Positions 47,001 to 59,000 of a stretch of DNA of 64,000 nt are shown piece by piece. Source of the DNA: Strongylocentrotus droebachiensis (taxonomy: Eukaryota; Echinodermata; Echinoidea; Camarodonta; Strongylocentrotidae). The stretch is taken from NCBI GenBank assembly GCA_035222895.1, contig JAVYIG010000413.1, forward strand, positions 2,501-66,500, given 5' to 3'. The translations under genes and the position numbers were made by a program. Position 1 is the first letter of the stretch, and each line of letters starts with the position of its first letter. The notes below the pieces were generated by a model. That model was not told the DNA's origin. It saw only the letters and a program-made list of their open reading frames with translations, and made no database searches.

Positions 47001-50000
47001 ACTGCAATCACGTGTTCATTCTCCCGTCACATCAAATCGCAATCTCCAGATTACCTTAAGTTTTTTATGTACGTTCCAGGGAGTGTTACCAGAGAATTTG
47101 TTTGTGAACTACCTATCCCGCATCCATCGAGAGGAAGACTTCCATTTTATCCTGAAAGGCATCACAAGACTCTTGAACAACCCCCTCATACAGGTAAGAA
47201 AAGGGACTTTCACAATGGGGCAATCTTATGAATCTATGGTACATTTTTGTATTCATCATGAGATAGGTACAACAAAGGCTTCAAGATTATTGACAGTTTC
47301 CAGTGCAACATTAATCTATGCCGGTGTCAAAAGTGTTGTCATAGATCTAATAAAGACCAGAAATGGGTAACCTTTTAAAGCCACATTGTTGCACAAAGTG
47401 TTTATTCTGTAAATGTTGTGCCTACTTTTTTGTGTGCAAAATATTAACCCTGAACCAAACACATTTCCTTATTCTTACCCTAAGCAATGAAATGAATCCC
47501 TGAGCATTTGTCACTGAAGGAAATCTTGTAAAAGGGATGTCCTGATCCATCGGAAAGATATGGATCTGCATTTATCATACTCATAGAAAAAGAAAAAAAA
47601 TGACCTGTGAACCCCTCATTTCACTTGCACTTACTGGTCCTCTCATATGACCATAACAAGAAGTTTGTCTTCATTGTCCAGGCCACACTCTGGTTTATGA
47701 TATGATTTTCTTAAGATTCCTGAGCCATACATTCCTGCCTTGTTCCACCAAGGGCTGCTTTATTGGGAGCATGCATTTACCAATTCCAATCATGATCAAG
47801 AGGGATTTCTTTGGATTTTTCCCCCGATTTTTTTTTCTTTCTTTTTCTTCCAGATTTCCCCTAATATTCCCAATTTTCTTACCCAAAGGGAGGGGGGGGG
47901 GAGGGGGTTTATTAGATGCCTTTTTTTTTCTTCTTCCCGAAAAGTGGGGAGTGGCTGAGAGAAAAAGAAAAAAAAATAGTATTCACTATCACCTCTGTGG
48001 TTCCAATGAGAAGATATCTTTGTGGGAGGAGTTAGCGATTCCTTTCTGGAAGATAAGTAACCACCAGAAAATGATCCTCTTATATCTCCTCAAGTTCTTC
48101 ACCTGTCTCCTATAAAAAATAACTATGGCATTCTTGTATTTTCTTTCCTAGACCTATCTCCCTGGTTCCACCAAGAAGATAGCCTTCCACCAGGAGTTAC
48201 TGGTTCTCTTCTGGAAGATGTGTGACCACAACAAGAAGTTCCTCTTCTACGTTCTGAAGAGCAGTGATGTCTTAGAAGTTCTGGTTCCCATCCTCTACCA
48301 TCTCAACGATGCAAGGGCTGATCAGTGTAAGTCAACCCAATGAAATTTTGATCAATCTGTAATTACTTACAACTAATACAGTCGCAAATGTTACATTGTA
48401 CTATGCTCTGGATCTGCTATTTTGTGTAATGGGTGCATAGTGCTTTAAAATTCACTATGCCATGTACATGACAATTATCACCCTTTACAGTGTTTATTCA
48501 TTGCCATCATCATGCATATTGTCACTGTAATCATTATGGAAACTAACTCAATGCTTATCAGTCGAAGTGGCCAATGTATCTAATAAGATTCAAAATTGAA
48601 AAGAGAAATGGCTTATTTGAAGTATGATAGGAAGTTTGTGATAGGAAGAACTTTGCTTGAATGACTCCCACACAAGGACCACCACTTTTACTGGCACAAC
48701 ATAATAGAGGTTTGAGCTGTTAATAAGGATAAAATACTGTTATGTTAATCATCTGAGATAAAATATACATGTTCATCTTGTATGTGTATAATAGAGGGTT
48801 CGATTTGCTCTCAAAGGCAATGCTACAGTAATAATAATATAAAAGTAATGAATATCTAACAACGCGATTAGAAGGAACATACAAACTAATATAAAGCACT
48901 GATGGTGCAACTATTTCTTACAGCTCGCGTTGGTCTGATGCACATTGGTGTGTTCATCCTCCTGCTCCTGAGCGGAGAAAGGAACTTTGGTGTCCGTCTC
49001 AACAAGCCATACAGCGTACGCGTTCCCATGGATATTCCAGTATTCACAGGCACACATGCTGATTTTCTTATCATTGTAAGTCAGAGGAGGTTAACTCTTT
49101 GTATCTTGTTTATTTTTTTAGATTTTATGGAATTTATACTTCATTAACTTTCTAAATTCTTCATTTTAGCGTGAAGAAGACAGTGTCAAATAAATGTGAA
49201 TTAATTTTGCCAACTTTTTCTGTAGTGAAGTTTTGGTATAAGACCCATGTGTCAGTTTAGTTTATACCCTGAACGTTCATCTTCATTCAAATGTTCAATT
49301 TTTAGTAGATAGTAGACTAGCAATGTGGGAACCTACCTGTCAGTTGAGGAGGTGCGATAGCTCAGTTGGTAAAGCAGTGGTCTCGTAATCCGGCGACCCG
49401 GGTTCGAAACCAAGTGGATGCGCTAGTGCCCTTTGGGAAGGCATTAATCCTCATTACCAGGTCCCTCAGAGAGGACCCAAAGCCGTTGGTCCTCTGGTTG
49501 CTAATACTAGCAAGCATTAATGCTTTCTTAGCAGTCACGTAAAATAACCACCACTACCACTATAAGTTGCATCAGCTCAGAAGCATTTCTTTTTTTATTA
49601 AATTGATTATTGCCTAGAGACCTCTTTCTTGAAGACCAGTAATTGTAGATAGATATGAATAGAAAAGCCCATGACAAGAGATTGTTTGCATGTGCTATTG
49701 CCACTTTCAGTTGTTTCCAAAAATTTAAAGGAGAACTAACCCCAAAGAATAACTTAAGTTGTTCTGAGAGATTTATCGCATTCTCTTGCCCATCAATCTA
49801 TAACATTCCCTATCAAAGCGTATGAGAAAGGCATAAAGCAAGAGTAAAGTACACTATATCTCTTGTACATGTTCGTACAACAAAAGGTACCACAAGAGCT
49901 GGGTATTCATGTCAATTTTCAGAATACCCACACTTATTCTTTAAGGTTAGTTCTCCTTTAAATGCATCTTGCCCCATCCAATGCTCCTCACTCTGGTGAG

Positions 50001-53000
50001 ACACTCTTCTAGAATTGTTTTGTTTTTTGTTATTGTTTTTCTATTAATATTTTATATAAAGTGCAGACAGACTAGATTGCTCTTACACCTAGTTTTATCT
50101 CTTTAATGCACAGGTATTCCATAAGATCATCACATCTGGGCACCAGCGATTACAACCCCTCTATGACTGTCTCCTGACTATCATTGTTAATGGTAAGAAA
50201 GGTTCACATCCCTCTATTAAGGTACTTCATATATGTTTGCCACTCTGAACCCAGGTTTGTAAGCTGATATGAAATCAGGCTCTACGACGCATGCTCCGGC
50301 GACTTTTGACCCTAGTCATTTTCCTGTATTAAATGTACATCTCAATTTTAACCATGGACCAAACATTGTATCCAAAAGTCTAAGCCTAAACCACGACCCA
50401 ACCTTAATCTTACATATTTGAACAAATTTAAGCCCAGAGCAAATATCATCCAAGCAAATGTTGTTTCACTCATTCATTTATTGTGATGATTTATAATATT
50501 GAATCTACATGTATTTGTGAATTTGGTGGAGTTATAAAGCCTGGGCCCTGTCTTATACCCTTTTCTAACTGCACTCTATCGGAGTCACACCGATGAAAAT
50601 ACCGATTGAATTTTCCTTATGTAAACAAAGGTGAAACCGCAGTTTTCCCCCTGTTGCTTTCTAACTGCCGGTGAAATTCACTCGCTGTGGCGAGCCCTTG
50701 CCGGAAGTGAAGAATTATTGCGTAATGATTAAGCCCGCGCTCCATCTAGCTAGCATGCAGCATGTCCAACCATAAGTCAACAAACACAGCTGGTTACGAT
50801 AAAGCGCGCGTATACTGCGACCTTTGACCAGTTTAATCGCTGTTTTAATTGCCTTTTTCTCCCGAACGTTTTCTAACTGCACGTTTCATCGGTGTCACAC
50901 CGATAGAATAAGAATTTCTCCTGCTCTTGAGCAGGAGAATTTAATCGCCTATTTCTCTTCTTTTCATCGGCTATTTAATCGCCTTTTTCTCCTCTGTTGC
51001 TTTCTAACTGCCACTTTCATCGGATGCGTCCGGATGCATCCGATGAAAATTGGTGCAGTTAGAAAAGGGTATTATAAAGAGTTGCGATTGATCCAAATCA
51101 AAGTTTGCAGTCCCCTATCATGTACATAGTTGCGGTTGATATCAATCGCATATGAGTTATGAGTGATATCAACTCTTTACGAGACGAGGCCCAGGTGTTT
51201 TGTATCTACATGTATATCTTCTAAAAACAAACCATTTCTGGTACAGTAATGACATAAGTGAGGAAAAAAATATTGATTGGAGATAATAGTGAATGCAAAT
51301 GAACCGTTGTAGAGCTACTGGCAAAATCCTATTGATTTTTACTATGCACCAACTTCCAAGTGCCTAAAATACTCACTAGGACTTAAGAATTGTAGAAGCT
51401 TTTGTTTACCTTAATCAATGGTGCCAGCTTTAGACCAATTTAGGGCTTTGAGCAGCTTGTTAATCTATTGATGAACTTGGTGGTTTTTCTTAAAGCTTGG
51501 GAGGCTCTTTTGTTTGACATTTTGCTATTGACAACAGAGTATGAGTCATGCATTGTGTTATAAATGGACAATAGGTGAGGCTGTGTGTGCTGTGAACAAT
51601 AGAGGTTACCTCTATCTACCAACCCCCTGTAAATACCAAGCTCCTGAGGGCTTTTAGTATAGGAGACTTAAAGCCCTTCTTAAGTGAATCCCCAAAGATT
51701 TGATGGCAACATTTGACTTATAAAATTGTATCATTTATGAAAGAGAAATGTAATTTAAGACACATTTCTGCAAAGATTTTTCAAAACAAATGTGTTTGAA
51801 GTCGAAAATATGACTGGCCGTGGTGCCCTCCCCAAAAAAGATAAATTCACGGCCAAAAAGGCCGTGCCCTTTTTTTTCAAACTGGCCGACGTGCCTTTTT
51901 TTCCAACTGGACGTGCCCTGTTTTCGAAATTTGCGCTCATAAGACCACCAATTGCGCCCATATTCATCTAAAACTAGACGGCAAGGCGCAAGTGTTTTCG
52001 GTGAAAATGCGCCAATAAATTATTAGAACAGTAAAAATACACGAATCACAAACAGTTTGCCGCCCACAAGCTCTCTACTAGCTTCGTATTTAGTGCTTTA
52101 CTATGGCGCAAGTGCCGTGAAAATGCGCCCTTAGTTATAATATATAGGCTATATATGCGCTGACGCACGTACATACGTTCATGCAATCGCTTGATATGGT
52201 GCATGCTGTGGACGCACACACGTACGTACGTACAAATCGAAGGCCAGGATCAAGAAAACAAATCGTCAAATGCAGAAATAAACAAGCATTCAAATAGTCA
52301 TAAGAGATCTGTCGAGGTTTGTTTGTAGGTCTAGTTTATTATTTCATCTCAAATAGAATTTAGAATTATCTTATTAATAAGTTAAGAACACCTACGATGT
52401 TCTCGATCGTAGTTACTCTCATTTTGCCACCAGCCGAACTAGCTTCGTTTTGGCAAAAAGCTACACCGCCAGCTTCCCACGACAAACGTTTTGAGTCCCG
52501 GTAAAGTTACGCGCTGCGAGTCTCCGAAGGTGCATCGGTTTCGTTGGTAAACTTCCAGCCCGACAGCTTCCCACCAATAGTGGCGAGAGTGTGTGTGCGA
52601 GGAACGATTTTGGTTTCGTGAACGCACGTTACGTAACTGAGCTGAGCGTGTCACTTTCAGCTGTCGAATGTATAAGGACATTTTTACATCTTATTTCATT
52701 GGTTAGGCCTATACAACAGTTAAAAAGATAATTTCTTCAAATTTGCTCCTACTATAGTGTGGCGGAAAGTTTGTGTGTGAGGTGCGATTTCGATTTGGGA
52801 TACCCGGTAAACTTGCCAAGACAGTCCAAGTCCTTCTGACTTTCGATGTTTGTGAAATTGACAATTTATTTATTCATTTGCTCATCAATATTTTTAGTTA
52901 CTTTAAAATACTGTTTAATGTGCAAGTTTGATGTTCTTAATCAATCTTTCCTGTTCATATTGTTAAGAATAAAATTATAAAAAGTTATTAAATTGATCGT

Positions 53001-56000
53001 TCTATTCACATTATGAAATTAACATTGTATCTTTGAACTTATAATTAGATTAGGGGCCTATCTGTTTTTGGAAAATTGTCCCTTGCTCTGGTAAATTCCT
53101 GTGGGCAAGGGGCAACTTTAAAAAAAAATTGCCCCTTGCTCCTGGCTGCTTAATCTAAGGCTTGCGGGCCGCCGCCTTGTTTGTATGTACCGTAGACCTC
53201 TACATTCTGTGAAGAAGCTGGTGCGAAAAGTCATGGGAAATTGATCCTGCACAAGTTTCATAAAATACACATGACATCTAACAAAAATAGAATTGATTTT
53301 TTTGGCCTCACTCGATGCCCTTTTTGTAAAAATATTTTGGCCTTGATGCCCTTTTTGTAAAAATATTTTGGCCTTGGTGCCCTTAAAAATATGAGGTACC
53401 CTAAGGCCAAACTGGCCTTGCCCTAAAAATGACGAAATTTAAGGCCTGTACAACAGTACTAGTAAACCCAAATTATGTATTCTTTTATCAAAATTTGTCT
53501 TCAAACACTTTTTTTTTGGGGGGGGGGTCGATCTTTACAGAAATGTGTCTTAAATGACATTCTCTTTCACATTATGATACAATTTAAATGAAATTTTGCC
53601 AGCCAATGTGGGGCAAATTTGGGACTCCCTACACTTTAAGAGGGGTTTTAACCCCTTTGGGACAAGAATTGCACATTCTGTGGTTTGGCTCAAGTAACTT
53701 GATTCAGAGCCCTGAAAAATATACCATATGCATGAAAAGAAATGGCAGAAATTCTGCACATATTGTTTCCATTTTTGTTTGATTTTTTTTCCTTTTTTCT
53801 CGAGTATTAGAGGGCAAAGGTCACATGGTCTTAAAAGTGTTTAAATATTTGTTTAAATATATTTTCACTGCAATAACTTATAAATTACCTATTAAGCAAT
53901 TCAAGCAAAACTTGGATTAAGTATGTATGATCATGCAAGGATGAACTGATTAGATTTGTTCAGTGGTGTAAGAGAACAAAGGTGAAAGATCATAGAATGT
54001 CGACCAAACTGGGCTCAAGCATGCAAAACTTTTTTTAATGAAATTAAAAGCTTTTGGGCTTGTTGGGTCAGATATGAAAGGTCACTGGATCATTAATCAA
54101 TAAATGTATATATAGGTAGAGTCATATTAGAGACACAGTCTGCTTCATGTTGTTGCTTTCTTCTCCTTTTTGTGTGTGTTTGTCTCAGCTTGAAGATATA
54201 CAAAAAGGAGGAACAATTACCATTATCAAATGTTACTCTTGCTTATTATTTCAGTGTCACCCTATCTGAAGAGTTTATCGATGGTATCAGCAAACAAGAT
54301 GCTCCATCTCCTGGAGGCATTCTCAACCCCTTGGTTCCTCTTCTCCAGCCCATCAAATCATCATCTTGTTTTCTTCCTCCTTGAAATCTTCAACAATATA
54401 ATCCAGTATCAGTTTGATGGTAAGAGCAAATTGCAGTGTGTCAGTCAGATCATTATTCTTCATTAAGATCATTAAAAGAAAATCCAACCTTAATAGCAAA
54501 CTGCTCGGAAAGAAAGCAGAAAAATATAGAGAAGCAGATTGGTGTAAGTTGGAATAAAATCGGACAAAAAATAAGAAAGTTATGATATTTTGAAAGTTGT
54601 TATCACTATACGTATGGGGAATTCAAATTGACTGAATCAGTAATATCACTGTCATGCACTAGTGGCGGACAACTCTCCCATTTATTCCAACTTACAAAAT
54701 CAATGACTGAATTTCAATCTTTCAAAGTGACTCAGGAGGGTCTTTCATTTATAGAGGAGCTAGAAAAATAAGCTATCCATAATATATTATAAGTAGTGCC
54801 CTAAGGAAGAAGGCAATTAAATGAAAAACAGGGATTAAATTATAATTTTGTGCTCGACAAACGGGAGAGTTGTCCATGACTACATGTACGTCACAATCCA
54901 CTGACCTAATTGCCAGTTTGAGATTCACATAGATTTAGAACTCACATATTACAAACTTTCAGAACTCTCTTATTATTGGGCCACTTTATTTACTTTCCAC
55001 ATTCTGTTTTTGTTGTTTTTGTATTTCGTAGTAATAATGTTTCTTATAAAGTGCTTTACCACTGAACATAAACAACCAAAGTGCTTACAATTGAACTCAT
55101 TACAAAGGTCAGATTTCCCTTTAATTTAAGGTATATGCACACATTTTTGGTAATTAGCATGACAAATCTGGTTCAAACCATCAATTGCAAATGGACGGGC
55201 TTCCTTCAGTTGGCCACCTTCCTCTTACATGTATATGCATGATATCAACCTCTTTTATCAATCACAGGCAACTCCAACTTGGTGTACACCATCATCCGCA
55301 AGCGCACAGTGTTCCATCAACTGGCCAACCTCCCTTCGGATCAAGCTTCTATCTCCAAGGCTCTGGCTAAGAGGAGCAAGAAGGTAGGCCCTAGTCCAGC
55401 AGCTGACTACATTGATCCTGCATCCATGGAGGGGTCTATGCAGGCTGCAGACGCAGAGCCAGGAACCCTCAAAGCTACTCTCCTTGCTACACCAGGTAAG
55501 GAGTCAACACCAGGGTTGTAGGTCTCAAGACCATCTCAAAATCTTTCTTTGTTGGGTCGTGGTCTTGGACCTATTTGTCTCATTCTTGAACCTCAACGTT
55601 TCGAGAAAACTACTCAGAGTCAAGATTATGGAACAGTGTACTATACCGTATTTGCCGGCGTAAAGGCTGCAGTATTTTTGGAAGAGAAAATATCAAAAAG
55701 TCGGGGTGCGTCCTTTGCGGCGCAAGAGTAAAAATTTAAAAAAATTGCAAGTCAAAAGTCAGTCTCCGAAGAGTCAGTCTCATTTTTGGGACCTTGAGGT
55801 CATTCTAAAGAAACTTGTCAAAATGTCAAAATCTTTCAGGAGATTCCCAATTTTGTTTGTTATTGTTATCCATTATTATATTTTTTTCTCTTATTGTTAT
55901 CCATATTATGTATTTAGTTTGCCTCATGTCATTTTCTTTAACTGTTCATTATATACATATTTTGTCAGGCACATTAAACATTCCTAGGAATGAATATGGG

Positions 56001-59000
56001 GGCATAAGAAATGTTACTATTGTTACTATTAATTACTATTAAAGGCAGACTTTACTACTTCAGCCAGAAGGGATTAGACCGCCCAGCGAGCCAGCGAGGT
56101 CACTGTGACAGGTGGCTATCTCATTAACCCAGCTCTCATTTAACATAAGAAAAAGAGGATCATGGGGGACCAACAGGCACCGATTTGGGAAGTTTTCTAT
56201 ATAGAGGGAGCAAGTAGCTACAAGTAGGACAGTGTGCCTTTAATACAGTCAAACCTGTCTATAGCGACCACCTAAGGGAAACACAAAAAGTGGTCTTTGT
56301 AGACAGTTTCCTTTAGTACATGTTTCAATGAGAAACCTTTTTCAAGGGAAACAAAAAATGTAGTTTTTACAGACGGGTGGTCTTTGTAGACAGGTGGTCA
56401 CTAAAGCAGGTTCGACTGTAATACAAATGATTGTGATCTCGTGTTGTTGCCTATCAGGTGTGTCCATGATGACAGAGACGTCTAAGGTGATGCCTGGTGA
56501 AGCAGCAGCAGCAGCAGCAGCTAGCATGGAGAACAGCAATGCAGAGGAACTATCAGGGGGTGGTGGGGACAACATGGCACAGAGTGTAAGCCATACTGTC
56601 CTCTTCTTTCTGGGGGTGTTTCATAAAGCTGTTCGTAAAGTTACGCATGACTTTACAAATGACTTAAATATGAAAAGCCAAATGGGATGCTCAATCATTT
56701 TTAACTGCATCAACTAAAGTTGAAATGTGCTGATGTAGATTAACATTCTTATTATAACAAACATTTTTAATGCAAAGTATATTTTTTGCTTTAATTTATT
56801 AAATTGAGGTTATTGGAAATATAGTCACACTTTGTTAAAACAGCAGGAAAAACTTTAATAGGGCATCCTATCTGACACTTCATATTCAAGTCGTTTGTAA
56901 AGTCATGCGTAACTTTACGAACAGCTTTATGAAACACCCCCCTGATCTCATTTCTCATTTGCACACTAGATATACAATATTTCTTTAAATTTGTGGAATA
57001 TTTAAGAATAGGGAGGAATTTGTATGTACTGGTCCTCCCTTAGCTTTTGCAACCGCTTTATTGAAAGTTTTGATCTTGAATTTAATGTCCAAAGTTTGCA
57101 TGTTGACGAATGGATAGAAACTTGATATGCCTTGACGCTTCTGTAACTTTTGCATTTTAATGATGTATTTGAAATTTCACGGTGAATTACATGATCTGTG
57201 GAATACTGAATACCTAGGCTACATTTGTTAAACAAATTAGCTTTTTTGTGCCATGGGAGAAAATATTATGTTAAACTGCAGCTTCCATCATTGAAATGAA
57301 GTTGCTATTTCTGTAGGTTAGCTCTGAAGAATCTTCACTGAGATGAGGAAACTGATTTCATCTATGATATCTTGCGTTCCTTGTTTAATATGTAGATCCA
57401 GACAGCTCAAGCCGTCTCCCCTCAAAGCGATACGGAGAGCCACACCTCGGAGTCCAGCAGGGTACCGCCACAGGATGGCCAAACGAGGGCGGGCTTCAGC
57501 AGCGATGATTTCCGTCCTGCTGCCCTGCAGAGGACAGGCTCAACCTCATCCAGTGCTGCAGCCAGCGTGGCAGGAGAGTGGAGACCAACTCCAGAATGGG
57601 TAAGGGATTTCAAGAATCTTTAAAATGATGCTGGAAATGCTGGAATCTCACTCCTTCGGCAATTAACATGTTTTTTTTGTCAACATGTAGATACATACAT
57701 ATATCTCTTAAAGCCCCTCTACACTAGTTGGCCAGGAAGAATTAGACCTCCCTGCATGGTCACTGATAGGTGGTTATCTCATCAAATCAGCTCTCGATTG
57801 ACATTGTAAAAAAGGGATTATAGGAAACCAACGGTCACCGATTAGGCATGTCTGCTATATAGAGGGTGCAAGTAGCTGTTAGTAGTGCATTGGGGCTTTA
57901 ATGATGCGTCTAATTTTTATATTTAGTGTCACATACATGTACATATTTATTGTTTTCTTCTTTTTGAGTATTATACAAAAGAAGCATACATGTACATCAG
58001 GAACAGCGCAGAAATTCACATAGTCTGTTGTTTCATATATGTGACCCGGCACCACAAAACCACCAAAAAGTCGCAAAAAATTATTTTCCTGATTTCATCT
58101 GATTATGAAAGAAGAAGTTCTCCTCATTAAAATGGTATATTACTTGTCCAAATTGAAGCTTCCTAACCCTTTCAATTTAGTGAATGAATAGAGCTGGTGA
58201 GGGAGGTTACTGGTATTAAATTGTGAGAAAAAGAGCTTTAAAGTTTGGGGCTATTCAAGCATGCGGAGCAAGCAAACCACAGGGAAATCAATAGAAGGGT
58301 GAATCAAAAGGCCATAGCAACCACTATGAAGAGATTTTCAGATTAGGCTGAAATTTGGCCTGATGGTCAAACATAGTCTGTTCATTATGTTTCTGAGGTT
58401 TCAATGTGTGGACTTAAGTCTTTCAAAAGTTATTATGTTGTAAATGTATAGAGTTGTAATTGGACAGATTAAGTGAACTGCAACATAGTGCCGAGACACC
58501 TGCACTAGACAATGCCTATTCATGGTGGACCCGGAGTCTTTTTGTTCCCCCTTACATAACACTGCTTGTCACCTATCTTGTTTTGTATACATCTGGGCAA
58601 TTATTTGTAACCACATTATCAGGAATTCTCTCGTCGCTGTCTTGCCCGAAGTGTTCAGTAAGCAAAGCTGTAAGGTTGGCCTGATCCCCCGCAGCTAGCC
58701 CCCGCATCATCGCTTCGTTGACCGCCCGAGCTACCCGAGCATCTGCGTTGGTGCACCCCGGTACCATCCCACGGCTCTGCTCACGTACAAAACCTGGCAT
58801 TGTAACGACGTTGTAGACTTTTTCGCAACTTGTCACTCTCAAATGTATAAAATATAATAATGTTCTTACTCTTGATCAACAAATTCTGGATATGTGATGT
58901 ACAATCAAGCTACTCGAAGTCATTAACGGAGAATATAAGACGAACGCAAATCTGGAACTCGGATGTGAAAGCGGATACAAACAAAATGGCGCGCCGCACT

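Noticed and set aside
47702-48115. A plus-strand frame that might be a new HID1 exon
   Set aside because: Only its 3' part aligns to exon 9; it lacks a usable acceptor tract and ends in a stop, so I call it a decayed duplicate.
49349-49425. A tRNA-Thr gene
   Set aside because: A and B boxes and an anticodon-like loop are present, but the acceptor stem does not pair and a SINE body with a repeated tail follows.
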